From NCBI GenBank assembly GCA_037833965.1, contig AP031352.1, positions 25,586,501-25,650,500 of the forward strand: 64,000 nt of DNA, read 5' to 3'. This DNA is from Marchantia polymorpha subsp. ruderalis (taxonomy: Eukaryota > Streptophyta > Marchantiopsida > Marchantiales > Marchantiaceae). The position numbers and the translations under genes were made by a program. The notes under the pieces were generated by a model, which was not told the DNA's origin, did not search any database, and saw only the letters and a list, made by a program, of their open reading frames with translations. Shown piece after piece: positions 9,074 to 18,032 of the stretch. Each line of letters starts with the position of its first letter. The first letter of the stretch is position 1.

Positions 9074-9933
9074 TGTAAGACCGGGTGTTGCACATATGTA
9101 CTAAGTCTTAGAAGTGGTCAAGAGAATAAGGATGATTAGCCAAGGCATAGCTAAGACTAGCTAGTTATGACTAAACTAGTTAGTTATAACTAAGTTTATC
9201 TAGTCATGACTAAGTTTAGCTACAATGTCTATAGTTGGCGGAATAATTAGCGGAGTTCTAGAAGAATGGAGTGAGCACTTCTATTTTGTCTTTTACAAGG
9301 AGTGAGCACTTCTATTTTGTCTTATACAAAAGTTCTAGATTCCAAGGGATTAGATATTTGACTAGAAGCTTGGATTTGATTGGTTTGACTAAATGTATGA
9401 AAGATGATTGGCTAGACTAAGTCTAATGTTGACTTAGTGGCTAGGAAGCTTGTAGAAGTTTAAAAGCTTCAAATGGCATGTCGCCACCTCAACCTTGGAT
9501 TCCGGAAGCTTCTAGAAGATTTAGGTAGGCCAATGGCATGTTGCCACGTAGAGAAGGTTAGTCAAACTTACCTAGGTAAAAGTAAGTTAGGAGAAATTAC
9601 CACATGTTACTATGGTAACTTCTCAAGTAGTATAAATAGAGAGGTAGAGTAGCACCTCTAAAGCAAGTTTGGAGAGTCATGTGTGAGGACTTGTTTCAGG
9701 AATGAAGGAGTGAAGTTTTTGAGTATCTTGGAGTATCGACGTGTGTTTGCGTTTGTGTGAAGAGAGTGATGTGAGGAGAGTTTGTGTGTGAGTTGGAGTG
9801 ATACATGGAGAGTTTGTGAGAGAAGATGTTTGGGACATTAGTGTGAGGATGAATCCTAGTCTTCTAGAACCATGATGCGCTACCGCAAAGCCATCAGAGG
9901 TAATCCTGAGTGAGAGTCAGCCCGGAGGTTGCA
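9074..9933 (+). mobile_element. Small solo LTR, copy 2 (TSD ggac)
   Basis: 860-bp unit TGTAAGACCGG...GGAGGTTGCA flanked by ggac at 9070-9073 and 9934-9937, inserted in the ORF of C. TATA box TATAAATA at 9631-9638. By eye it differs from copy 3 (19318-20176) at only about twenty positions, so both are recent. No coding capacity and no internal region. It is a different family from the large elements: shorter, 4-bp TSD and different termini. Confidence 0.9.
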
Positions 9934-11490
9934 GGACAGAGTGCCGGGATTTGCGCCTTCGGTGCCAGGGCCTTCGGGCCAACGAGTTACAAACAGGGAG
10001 CGTGCGGAGGCCGCAGTTCGGCGGGGAATCCGCCGGAAGATGCGCCTTCGGCGGAAGGGCCTTCGGGCCAAGGGACATCGGGCGGGCGACCTTCGGCTCT
10101 ATCACCTTCGGCGGTAGAAGCCTTCGGCGTTGCGCCTTCGGCGGATAACGCGCCGGGAATTGCGTCTACGCGTAGGCCGGACGCACCCCTCGCGCAGGAC
10201 CGATCGAGGGAGCAGGACCTAACGGAGGAGCGGATTGTCTGTCCGCAGGACGAAATTAGCGTGCGCGATGCACAATTGCACCTCGCGCAAACACATTCCG
10301 CTCGATCACCTTCGGAGGTGGACGCCGACGGCGAAGGAGTTACGATCGACGCACGACAGGCAGACGATGGGGATGTGGCACGGCCGCATTCACCCACCTC
10401 CTTGGACATTTAAGCAGGGAGCAGCGAGGCTGCAGGAGCGCCATCGGCGGCAGAACACGCAGACCACTCGCAGCCCCACTAAGGCCAGTCGCCAACGCAA
10501 TCAATGGCGACCGAAATCCTCCCTTCCGATGATGACGAAGGAGGATCCACGAAATCAGTGTCGGGATCGGGAGACACCGATGAGGAGGAGGAGGAGGAAG
10601 AAATAGTTGGTGCGCCGGCGGCGGCGCTCTTTGAGTAGGTAGTACCTCTGCTGAGGTACTTGGATCGCAAGATAGATAAGTACGCGCATCCTCGCCAGCC
10701 TGGGTCCTACGTCGAGTTAGTGCGCAGGCGAACTCGCACTAAAGTCCACACCAGCAAGCTTCTAGCTCGGGTGGACCGGGAACTTAAGGAACTGCGAGAG
10801 AAGCATGAATGCTTGTGGGGTCAGTATAATCTCATTTGGAAGACGTACACCCACTACGATAAAGGTGAAGAATGGGAGACTGGAAGAGCTCACCAAGGAT
10901 CTGGTGAAGGTCACGGAAGCACTGATTTCTGAGAAGACACAGAATCAGGTTTTGTCAGAGGAGTCGTGCGACAGACGCGGTTGTTGGAGCAGTGTCAGCT
11001 CGCACGACAGGCGGATGAGGATTTAATCCACAGGCTGCAGTCGGAGTGCGGAGAATTGAGAGCACAGCGTGCGGAGGCCGAATCGCAGTTGATAGTAATT
11101 GAAGACGATTGCAGGCGAGAGGCAGATCGCACGAAGGAAGAGATGGCGAGGCGAGTCGTCCACTATCTCAAGGGCTACGCCCACTGGGAAGTGGCGGCGT
11201 AGGAGAAACTCACAGTGCGTGAGTTAGAGCTTCGTGCAGCCGGGTTGTTGGCAGGTGACAGTCGGAGTCGGCGGCGGGTAGCGAAGAAGCTGGATTCTTT
11301 TCTATCAAAGGCGCGGGACACCATGTCTACCCTTGAGACAGAGGTTTCCGCGGTGTTGCGGCGATTGGGACTGCGCAGTCGAGCTGAGGACTGGCAAGGT
11401 AGGGAGTTGGTGCGCGGCAGTCTGTCGCGCAGGAGACGAAGCACAGGTTCCGCGGAGTGTAGTGTAGCGTGGTTCCGTGCCGGCGTGTAG
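9934..11490 (+). pseudogene. Element C ORF, C-terminal piece with several stops
   Basis: Resumes with FAPSVPGPSGQRVTNRERAEAA and runs to the normal C-terminus SVAWFRAGV at 11490. It contains the PLLRYLDRKIDKYAHP...GSYVELVRRRTRTKVHTSKLL block, the coiled coil (KELREKHECLWGQYNL, LLEQCQLARQADEDL) and the C-terminal GYAHWEV block. In-frame stops lie at 10411-10413, 10480-10482, 10636-10638 and 11200-11202. At the last two, B has a CAG codon, suggesting C-to-T decay. Compensating frame changes occur near 10,860 and 10,960. The copy is dead. Confidence 0.8.
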
Positions 11491-11526
11491 CGTAGTGTAG
11501 GGTAGTGTTAGTTAGGACTTAGAAGG

Positions 11527-11555
11527 TATAAAGTAGTTCAAGGCGTCTTGCCTTG
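11527..11555 (+). promoter_or_regulatory. TATA box and dyad of element C
   Basis: TATAAAGT at 11527-11534 and hairpin CAAGGC-GTCTT-GCCTTG at 11539-11555, 36 bp after the ORF stop. Same layout as in the other copies. Confidence 0.65.
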
Positions 11556-12283
11556 GGATCTTTCCCAATTTCGGAAGTGCAGATCAGGAACTCATTTTCT
11601 CTGCGTGTTTGTGTCCTTAGTTCTGTCACCACGCAAGAGGAGCTACAACTTGGCGTTCCGCATTTTGTAGCTGAAGGCCTTCGGCCGAATGTTCAGAGCT
11701 AGTACATTGGTTAGAGACTTGAGTAGTTCGGATCTACACCTGCGGTTGATTGCCGATGCTCAGAGCCACTGTCGAGTTAGATACTTGAGCATTTTCCCCC
11801 TTACACCTTTGAGTGGTTGTTTGTGATTGTACTCCTTCGGGATTTTTCCCCTGAATGCCAAAGTGAAGTTTTGCTACTTCGTGTAAGCCTTGGTTGTAAA
11901 TTCAGGTTACGCTGCAGCGGGTGCCTTCAGGGTAACCCCTGTAGTATTTCTGGAAATGACAAGTGCCTAAGAATTCAAACTCTTCAATAGACTGTTATGG
12001 TGTGTTACTGGAATGTTTCTCAGTGAGTCCTTCCGTGCGGACCTGTGTTCTCTGCGCGTTTTGTGAGTTGAGAGTGTTGTTCACCGCGCATGAGTGACTT
12101 CGATCCGAAGTAGGCAGTCCAAACTGGGTTCCCTACGCTAGCAGAAAACTAGTGGAAGGGTTGTAAAAGCCGGAGTTGGGAGTCACTACCCGCAGCTTCG
12201 CCGAGTGCACTCGCAAGAGACTTTCCCCCTGAAATCTTGAGTAGAGGTCCTAACGGATCTCTGGGTTGTGTTTCTGTAGTTTC

Positions 12284-12285
<2 letters not shown>

Positions 12286-12321
<36 letters not shown>
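12286..12321 (+). repeat. (GT)18 microsatellite in the C tail
   Basis: Pure GT dinucleotide run in the second half of the tail. Element G has only a short GT run here and B has (AC)13 at 14079-14104, so the array length varies between copies. Confidence 0.95.
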
Positions 12322-12324
<3 letters not shown>

Positions 12325-12518
12325 GCTGCACTGTGCGACCTCCGAGTGAGCTATGAGTGGACACTTGCAGTATTTCTGGGAGTGACAGTCGCCTGAGAAT
12401 TCAAACTCCTCAATAGTCTGTTAAACGTGACACTTTGTACCCTGTGTGTTCCTCTGTCCCTGTGGGTTCGACCTTTCTACCACTATATTGCAGTTTTAGC
12501 CTTTAGTGGGTTATTACA

Positions 12519-12665
12519 GGGAAAGAGGAACACACAGGGTACAAAGTGTCACATTTAACAGACTATTGAGGAGTTTGAATTCTCAGGCGACTGTCACTCC
12601 CAAAAATACTGCAAGTGTTCACTCGGAGCTCACTCGGAGGTCGCACAGTGCAGCGTAGTTCACTC

Positions 12666-12700
<35 letters not shown>

Positions 12701-13492
12701 GAAACTACAGAAACACAACCCAGAGATCGGTTAGGACCTCTACTCAAGATTTCAGGGGGAAAGTTTCTCGCGAGTACACCCAGCGAAGCTGCGGGTAGTG
12801 ACTCCCAACTCCGGCTTTTACAACCCTTCCACTAGTTTTCTGCTAGCGTAGGGAACCCAGTTTAGACTTCCTACTTCGGATCGAAGTCACTCGTACGTGG
12901 TGAACAACACTCTCAACTCACAAAACGCGCAGAGAACACAGGTCCGCACGGAAAGACTCACTGAGAAACGTTCCAGTAACACACCATAACAGTCTATTGA
13001 AGAGTTTGAATTCTTAGGCACTTGTCATTCCCAGAAATACTACAGGGGTTGCCTTGAAGGCACATGCTACAGCGTAACCTGAATTTACAACCAAGGCTTA
13101 CACGAAGTAGCAAAACTTCACTTTGGCATTTAGGGGAAAAATTCCAAAGGAGTACAATCAGGAACAAACACTCGAAGGTGTAGGGGCGAAACTATTCAAG
13201 TATCTAACTAGTCACTGGCTCTGAGCATTGGCAATCACCCGCAGGTGTAGATCCGAACTACTCAAGTCTCTAACCAATGTACTAGCTTTGAACATTCGGC
13301 CGAAGGCCTTCAGCTACGCAATGCGAACCGCCAAGGTGTAGCTCCTCGTGCGTGGTGACAGAACTAAGGACACAAACACGCAGAGAAAATGAGTTCCTGA
13401 TCTGCACTTCCGAAACTGGAAAAATCTCAAGGCAAGACGCCTTGAACTACTTTATACCTTCTCAGTCCTAACTAGCACTACACTGCAATATG
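12519..13492 (-). other. Tail of element A
   Basis: Non-coding tail of A in minus orientation. It includes the dinucleotide repeat (AC)16 at 12667-12698, both copies of the internal tail duplication, the dyad CAAGGC/GCCTTG at 13428-13444 and the TATA box at 13456-13450. Its last 63 bp lie on the other side of element C (1809-1871). No gene seen. Confidence 0.75.
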
Positions 13493-13880
13493 CTACACGC
13501 CTGCACGGAACCACGCTACACTACACTCCGCAGAACCTGTGCTTCGCCTCCTGCGCGACGGACTGCCGCGCACTAACTCCCTACCCTGCCAGTCCTCAGC
13601 TCGACTGCGCAGTCCCAAACGCTGCAACACCGCGGAAACCTCCGTCTCAAGGGTGGCCATGGTGTCCCGTGACTTCGATAGAAAAGAGTCTAGCTTCTTT
13701 GCCACTCGCCGCCGACTCCGACTCTCACCTGTCAACAACCCGGCTGCACGAAGCTCTAACTCACGCAGTGTGAGTTTCTCCTGCGCCGCCACTTTCCAGT
13801 GGGCGTAGCCCCTGAGACAGTGGCTGACTCGCCTCGCCATTTCTTCCTTCGTGCGATCTGCCGCCCGCCAGCGATCGTCT
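13493..13880 (-). pseudogene. Element A ORF, C-terminal end
   Basis: Minus-strand coding piece from the B insertion point down to the stop at 13495-13493. It reads DDRWRAADRTKEEMARR, CLRGYAHWKVAAQEKLTLRELEL, QRLGLRSRAEDWQGREL and ends SVAWFRAGV, exactly as in B and C. The other side of the insertion is 19279-19317, and cgtct is duplicated at 13876-13880 and 19279-19283. An apparent start in B's terminal sequence just to the right (MTLCTLCVPL...) is an artefact of the fusion. Confidence 0.8.
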
Positions 13881-14078
13881 TGTAATAACCCACTAAAGGC
13901 TAAAACTGCAATATAGTGGTAGAAAGGTCGAACCCACAGGGACAGAGGAACACACAGGGTACAAAGTGTCACGTTTTAACAGACTATTGAGGAGTTTGAA
14001 TTCTCAGGCAACTGTCACTCCCAGAAATACTGCAAGTGTCCACTCGGAGCGCACTCGGAGGTCGCACAGTGCAGCGTA

Positions 14079-14104
14079 ACACACACACACACACACACAC
14101 ACAC
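14079..14104 (+). repeat. (AC)13 microsatellite in the B tail
   Basis: Pure AC run, the counterpart of the GT run of C at 12286-12321 in opposite orientation. Confidence 0.95.
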
Positions 14105-14829
14105 CTGAAACTACAGAAACACAACCCAGAGATCCGTTAGGACCTCTACTCAAGATTTCAGGGGGAAAGTCTCTCGCGAGCACACTCGGCAAAGCTGCGG
14201 GCAGTGACTTCCAACTCCGGCTTTTACAACGCTTCCACTAGCTTGCTGCTAGTGTAGGAAACCCGGTTTGGACTACCTACTTCGGATCGAAGTCACTCAG
14301 ACGCGGTGAACAACACTCTCAACTCACAAAACGCGCAGAGAACACAGGTCCGCACTGAAGTACTCACTGAGAAACATTCCAGTAACACAACAACAGTCTA
14401 TTGAAGAGTTTGAATTCTCAGGCACTTGTCATTCCCAGAAATACTACAGGGGTTACCCTCAAGGCACCTGCTGCAGCGTAACCTGAATTTACAACCAAGG
14501 CTTACACGAAGTAGCAAAACTTCACTTTGGCATTCAGGGGAAAAATCCCAAGGAGTACAATCAGAAAGAAACACTCGAAGGTGTAGGGGCGAAACTGTTC
14601 AAGTATCTAACTAGTCACTGGCTCTGAGCATCGGCAGTCATCCGCAGGTGCAGTTCCGAACTACTCAAGTCTCTAACCAATGTACTAGCTCTGAACATTC
14701 GGCCGAAGGCCTTCAGCTACAAAATGCGGAACGCTAAGTTGTAACTCCTCGTGCGTGGTGACAGAACTCAAGGACACAAACACGCAAAGGAAATGGGTTC
14801 CTGATCTATACTTCTGATGGGAAAGAACC

Positions 14830-14858
14830 CCAGGCAAAACGCCTGGAACTATTTTATA
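14830..14858 (-). promoter_or_regulatory. TATA box and dyad of element B, with a compensatory base-pair change
   Basis: TATAAAAT at 14858-14851 (minus) and hairpin CCAGGC-GTTTT-GCCTGG at 14846-14830. In the other four copies the stem is CAAGGC/GCCTTG. B has changed A to C on one side and T to G on the other, keeping the pairing. Confidence 0.7.
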
Positions 14859-14894
14859 CCTTCTAGGTCCTACCTAGCACTACACTGCACTACG

Positions 14895-17800
14895 CTACAC
14901 GCCTGCACGGAACCACGCTACACTACACTCCGCGGAACCTGTACTACGTCTCCTACGCGGCCGACTGCCGCGCACTAACTCCCTACCCTGCCACTCTTCC
15001 GCTCGACTACGCAGTCCCAACCGCTGCAACGCCGCGGACACCTCCCCCTCGAGGGCGGACATGGTATCCTGTGCCTTCGACAGAAAGGCCTCGAGCTTCT
15101 TCGCTACCTTCCGCCGACTCCTACTGTCGCCTGACAACAACCCGGCTGCGCGCAATTCAAACTCACGCAGTGTGAGTTTCTCCTGCGCCTTCACTTCCCA
15201 GTGGGCGTAGCCCTTGAGACAGTGGGCGACTCGCCTCGCCGTCTCCACCTTCGTGCGATCCGCCTCCTTCCTGCGATCCTCTTCAATCGTCACTAATTGC
15301 GATTCGGCTTCAGCACGTTGCGCTCTCAATTCGCCACACTCTGACTGCAAACTGCGGATTAATTCTTCATCCGCCTGCCGTGCGAGCTGACATTGTTCCA
15401 ACAACCGCGTCTGTCGCACGAGCTCCTCTGACAAAATCCGATTCTGGGCCTGCTCAGAATCGAGTGCTTCCTTGACCTTCACCTGCTCCTTGGTGAGCTC
15501 GCCCAGTTTCTCATCCTTCATCTTCTCGGAGTGCTTGTAGAATTTCTGATTAAGCTTGTACTGTCCCCACAAGCACTCATGCTTCTCCTTCAAGTCCCTC
15601 AACTCCTGGTCCACTCTAGCTAATAGCTTGCTGGTGTGGACTTTAGTGCGAGTCCGCCTGCGCACTAACTCGATGTAAGATCCCGGCTGGAGTGGGTCGG
15701 CGTATTTATCGACCTTGCGATCCAAGTACCGCAGCAACGGAATCACCTGCTCAGAGAGCGCCGCCGCCGGCGCTCCAACAATTTCCTCCTCCTCCTCCTC
15801 GGTGTCTTCTGCTCCTGACATTTCTTCCGTGGAGCCTCCGTCGTCATCATCCGAGTGGAGAATTTCAGTCGCCATTGATTGTGTCGGCGACTGCCCCGAG
15901 TGGGGCTGCACGTCCTCGACGTGTGCTGCCTGCGAAGGCACGGCTGCAGCCTCGCTGCTCGTCGCCAAAATGTCTAAGGCGGAAGGCGAATGTATCCGAG
16001 CGGCATCCCCGCCGCTCGCTGGTTGATTGCCTACCGCATTCTCTCTGTCGCCGTCGTCCGTCGCCGAAGGCGATTGAGCGGAGGGTGGCTGCGCGGGGTT
16101 GGATTGCGCATCGCGTATCGAGATTTCATCCCGCGGACAGTCACTCCGCTCCTCCGTCTGCTGCTCCCTCGATCGGTCCGTGGGGGCTGTGCCCGGCCCG
16201 TGCGCAGGCGCATTTGCCGGCGCCTTGTCCGTCGCAGGCGTAGCGCTGCGGACATCTATCGCCGAAGGCGACATGGCCGGGGGCCGCACGCCCGATGTTC
16301 CTTGGCCTATAGGCCCTACCGCCGAAGGCGCATCTATCGGCGGACTTCCCGCCGATGGTGCGGCCTCCGCACGCTCTCTGCTCGTATCTCCTCGGCTCGA
16401 AGGCCCTGGCGCCGAAGGCGCAAATTGCGGCGCGTGGTGCGCCGAAGGGTCTGGCCCCGAGGGCCGGTGTCTCGTAGGCGGTTCTTCCGCCGGCTCCTTC
16501 CCCTTCCTGCGTTGGAACGGGGGTGAGTCTTGCCTGTGCACAGGCGGCACGTGTGGAGGTGTCCTGTGCACAGGCGACCTGTGCACAGGTGAGCGCCTGT
16601 GCACAGGCGGACTGCTCCTTCCCACGCGTAAGCGTAGATCCACGTCCACTTGTGTTCGCCGGTCCGCGGAGGCTCGTCCGTCCGCGGAGGTTCGCCTGTG
16701 CGCAAACGGAACATCTGTCCGCATCGCACGTGGTAACTCCGGAGGCCCTTGGCCCGTAGGCGGCCTCTCTCCCGACGAGGTTGCAGCGTGGCCCGTTGTT
16801 CCTTGGGTCGTCCGCGCTTCCTCTCGCCTTTCTGGCGACGCACTTCCTATCTCCGTCGCAATCGTCGCCGTGTCTGCACTGTCAGCTGGTAACACCAGTC
16901 TGCGTGCCTTCTGCTTCGGCCGGCTGTATGGCTCGCACAGCGGCCGCGGTCGAATGGGAGCAGAGGGTTCCTGATGCTGCTCCTCTTCGGACTCTTCCCT
17001 CCATCGCCGCTTCCGCGGCACTCGCGCTGCAGGAGTGTGTCTCCCTTCATCCCTCCGTCTTGATGGGGTAGAAGTCGGTGACTCCTCCGCATCAGTGTCG
17101 ACCTCGTTCTCCCGCACATACTTCCCGGGATGGTCGATGGACAATGGCGGAAAATGTTCAAGCTCCGCCGCTGTCAAACAATTCCGCTGTCGATAAAAAT
17201 TGATGAGGAAAGGAGAAAGATGGTTTAGAGTTCCCCCCTTCTCCTCAAACGCGTGCTGTCGCATCACCCTGTGCAGGATGCTCGCCCAGTGAATTGGAGT
17301 TCCCTCGATGACGCACTCCACAAAAGAGACCTGCCACAATGTGATGTAGCAGGCGCGGTGCGGCTGCAGTAATTGCATCAGCGCCGCGGACAGAGTCCGG
17401 CGAAATCGATCCTTGTAATCACGGGTCCTGTACCCATTCTTGGTAGACCTCCCGGTCTTGAACAGCTCCACAAATTGCGCCTCTTCTTGCTTGGTCACCT
17501 TGATGCTCTCACTGTCGAAAAGGAGATGCCCTGGCATGCCAGCACATCTTCCCAACGCCTGCGCCCAATCTTGGACTGTCCACCGGTCAACATGCGGACG
17601 CAATCCGCGCGAGGGTGGCCCCTGTGACTCTAGCCACTCGCGCACCATATTCGCGCAGATGTAATTCCATCCCCATAGCAAGAAATCGAGCTTTCTTGCT
17701 ATTAAGCGCTCTTCGAAAGCGCGCAGCCCGTTCTGCGGCAGGCGAAGTGGCACCATCCGCAATCTGCTCGGTCTCGTCATTGCGTTCCTGGGGTTCGCTC

Positions 17801-18032
17801 GCCCGCTCATTCTACTTCCGCACTGTCCGCGTTTCTTTCTCTCTCGGCAAACTCTAATCGCTCTCAATTCCAAATCACGCGCACTCACTTCTCCCTCAAT
17901 CAACAAGAAATCTCCTGTGTGACGACGTCGAGAATGGTCCGCAGCCAGCAGATGGATGCGCGCAGCGCGCACAAGAGATTGGAATCGCGAATTCAAGAAT
18001 GGGACGTTCTCCGCCGCCCGGTCGAAGGTCAT
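14895..18032 (-). CDS. Intact 1045-residue element protein (unknown function)
   Basis: The only uninterrupted ORF of the family in the window. Residues 1-84 are basic (MTFDRAAEN...). Met85 (codon at 17780-17778) aligns with the first Met of elements F and O and is an alternative start. Residues about 90-310 form the conserved core: LRAFEERLIARKLDFLLWGWN, GRCAGMPGHLLFDSESIKV, NGYRTRDYKDRFRRT, LLQPHRACYITLWQVSFVE, HLSPFLINFYRQRNCL. Then comes a long Pro/Arg/Gly/Ser-rich, repeat-built linker, an acidic EEEEE tract, the block VIPLLRYLDRKVDKYAD with GSYIELVRRRTRTKV, a coiled coil (QCQLARQADEELIRSLQSE), HCLKGYAHWEVKAQEKL and a basic end RPRRRRSTGSAEC. I see no integrase, reverse transcriptase or DDE signature. 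The core-plus-coiled-coil layout suggests a DNA-, RNA- or self-binding structural protein. A distant link to plant transposase_32-type retroelement domains is possible but unproven. Confidence 0.8.
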   Translation of the reverse strand: MTFDRAAENVPFLNSRFQSLVRAARIHLLAADHSRRRHTGDFLLIEGEVSARDLELRAIRVCRERKKRGQCGSRMSGRANPRNAMTRPSRLRMVPLRLPQNGLRAFEERLIARKLDFLLWGWNYICANMVREWLESQGPPSRGLRPHVDRWTVQDWAQALGRCAGMPGHLLFDSESIKVTKQEEAQFVELFKTGRSTKNGYRTRDYKDRFRRTLSAALMQLLQPHRACYITLWQVSFVECVIEGTPIHWASILHRVMRQHAFEEKGGTLNHLSPFLINFYRQRNCLTAAELEHFPPLSIDHPGKYVRENEVDTDAEESPTSTPSRRRDEGRHTPAARVPRKRRWREESEEEQHQEPSAPIRPRPLCEPYSRPKQKARRLVLPADSADTATIATEIGSASPERREEARTTQGTTGHAATSSGERPPTGQGPPELPRAMRTDVPFAHRRTSADGRASADRRTQVDVDLRLRVGRSSPPVHRRSPVHRSPVHRTPPHVPPVHRQDSPPFQRRKGKEPAEEPPTRHRPSGPDPSAHHAPQFAPSAPGPSSRGDTSRERAEAAPSAGSPPIDAPSAVGPIGQGTSGVRPPAMSPSAIDVRSATPATDKAPANAPAHGPGTAPTDRSREQQTEERSDCPRDEISIRDAQSNPAQPPSAQSPSATDDGDRENAVGNQPASGGDAARIHSPSALDILATSSEAAAVPSQAAHVEDVQPHSGQSPTQSMATEILHSDDDDGGSTEEMSGAEDTEEEEEEIVGAPAAALSEQVIPLLRYLDRKVDKYADPLQPGSYIELVRRRTRTKVHTSKLLARVDQELRDLKEKHECLWGQYKLNQKFYKHSEKMKDEKLGELTKEQVKVKEALDSEQAQNRILSEELVRQTRLLEQCQLARQADEELIRSLQSECGELRAQRAEAESQLVTIEEDRRKEADRTKVETARRVAHCLKGYAHWEVKAQEKLTLREFELRAAGLLSGDSRSRRKVAKKLEAFLSKAQDTMSALEGEVSAALQRLGLRSRAEEWQGRELVRGSRPRRRRSTGSAECSVAWFRAGV
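16530..16611 (-). repeat. Four CCTGTGCACAGG palindromes in 80 bp of the B ORF
   Basis: Perfect 12-bp palindromes in the Pro-rich coding part of B, translated as PVHRR, PVHRS and PPVHRQ. More of them than at the same place in G, so the cluster expands and contracts between copies. Confidence 0.8.

Larger units (their letters stand above)
1872..12518 (+). mobile_element. Element C: plus-oriented copy inserted in the tail of A
   Basis: Begins TGTGGTACCCCACTTTTGG at 1872 and ends GGGTTATTACA at 12518. It splits element A only 63 bp from A's tail end: left flank gggat (1867-1871), right flank gggaa (12519-12523), a 5-bp TSD with one later change. Its own pieces are 1872-4206, 8615-9073 and 9934-12518, together about 5.37 kb after removing TSD copies. 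Leader 1872-3124, ORF 3125-11490 in three pieces, TATA box 11527, tail 11491-12518. It was later interrupted by element G and by small solo LTR copy 2. Several nonsense codons show that its ORF is dead. Confidence 0.88.

Noticed and set aside
13493-13972. A 159-codon frame starting MTLCTLCVPL as a separate gene
   Set aside because: It is a fusion of B's terminal tail sequence with the end of A's ORF, created by the insertion at 13881.
16031-16974. Long plus-strand frames opposite the B ORF
   Set aside because: Antisense shadows of the intact minus-strand ORF. Codon pattern and conservation belong to the minus strand.
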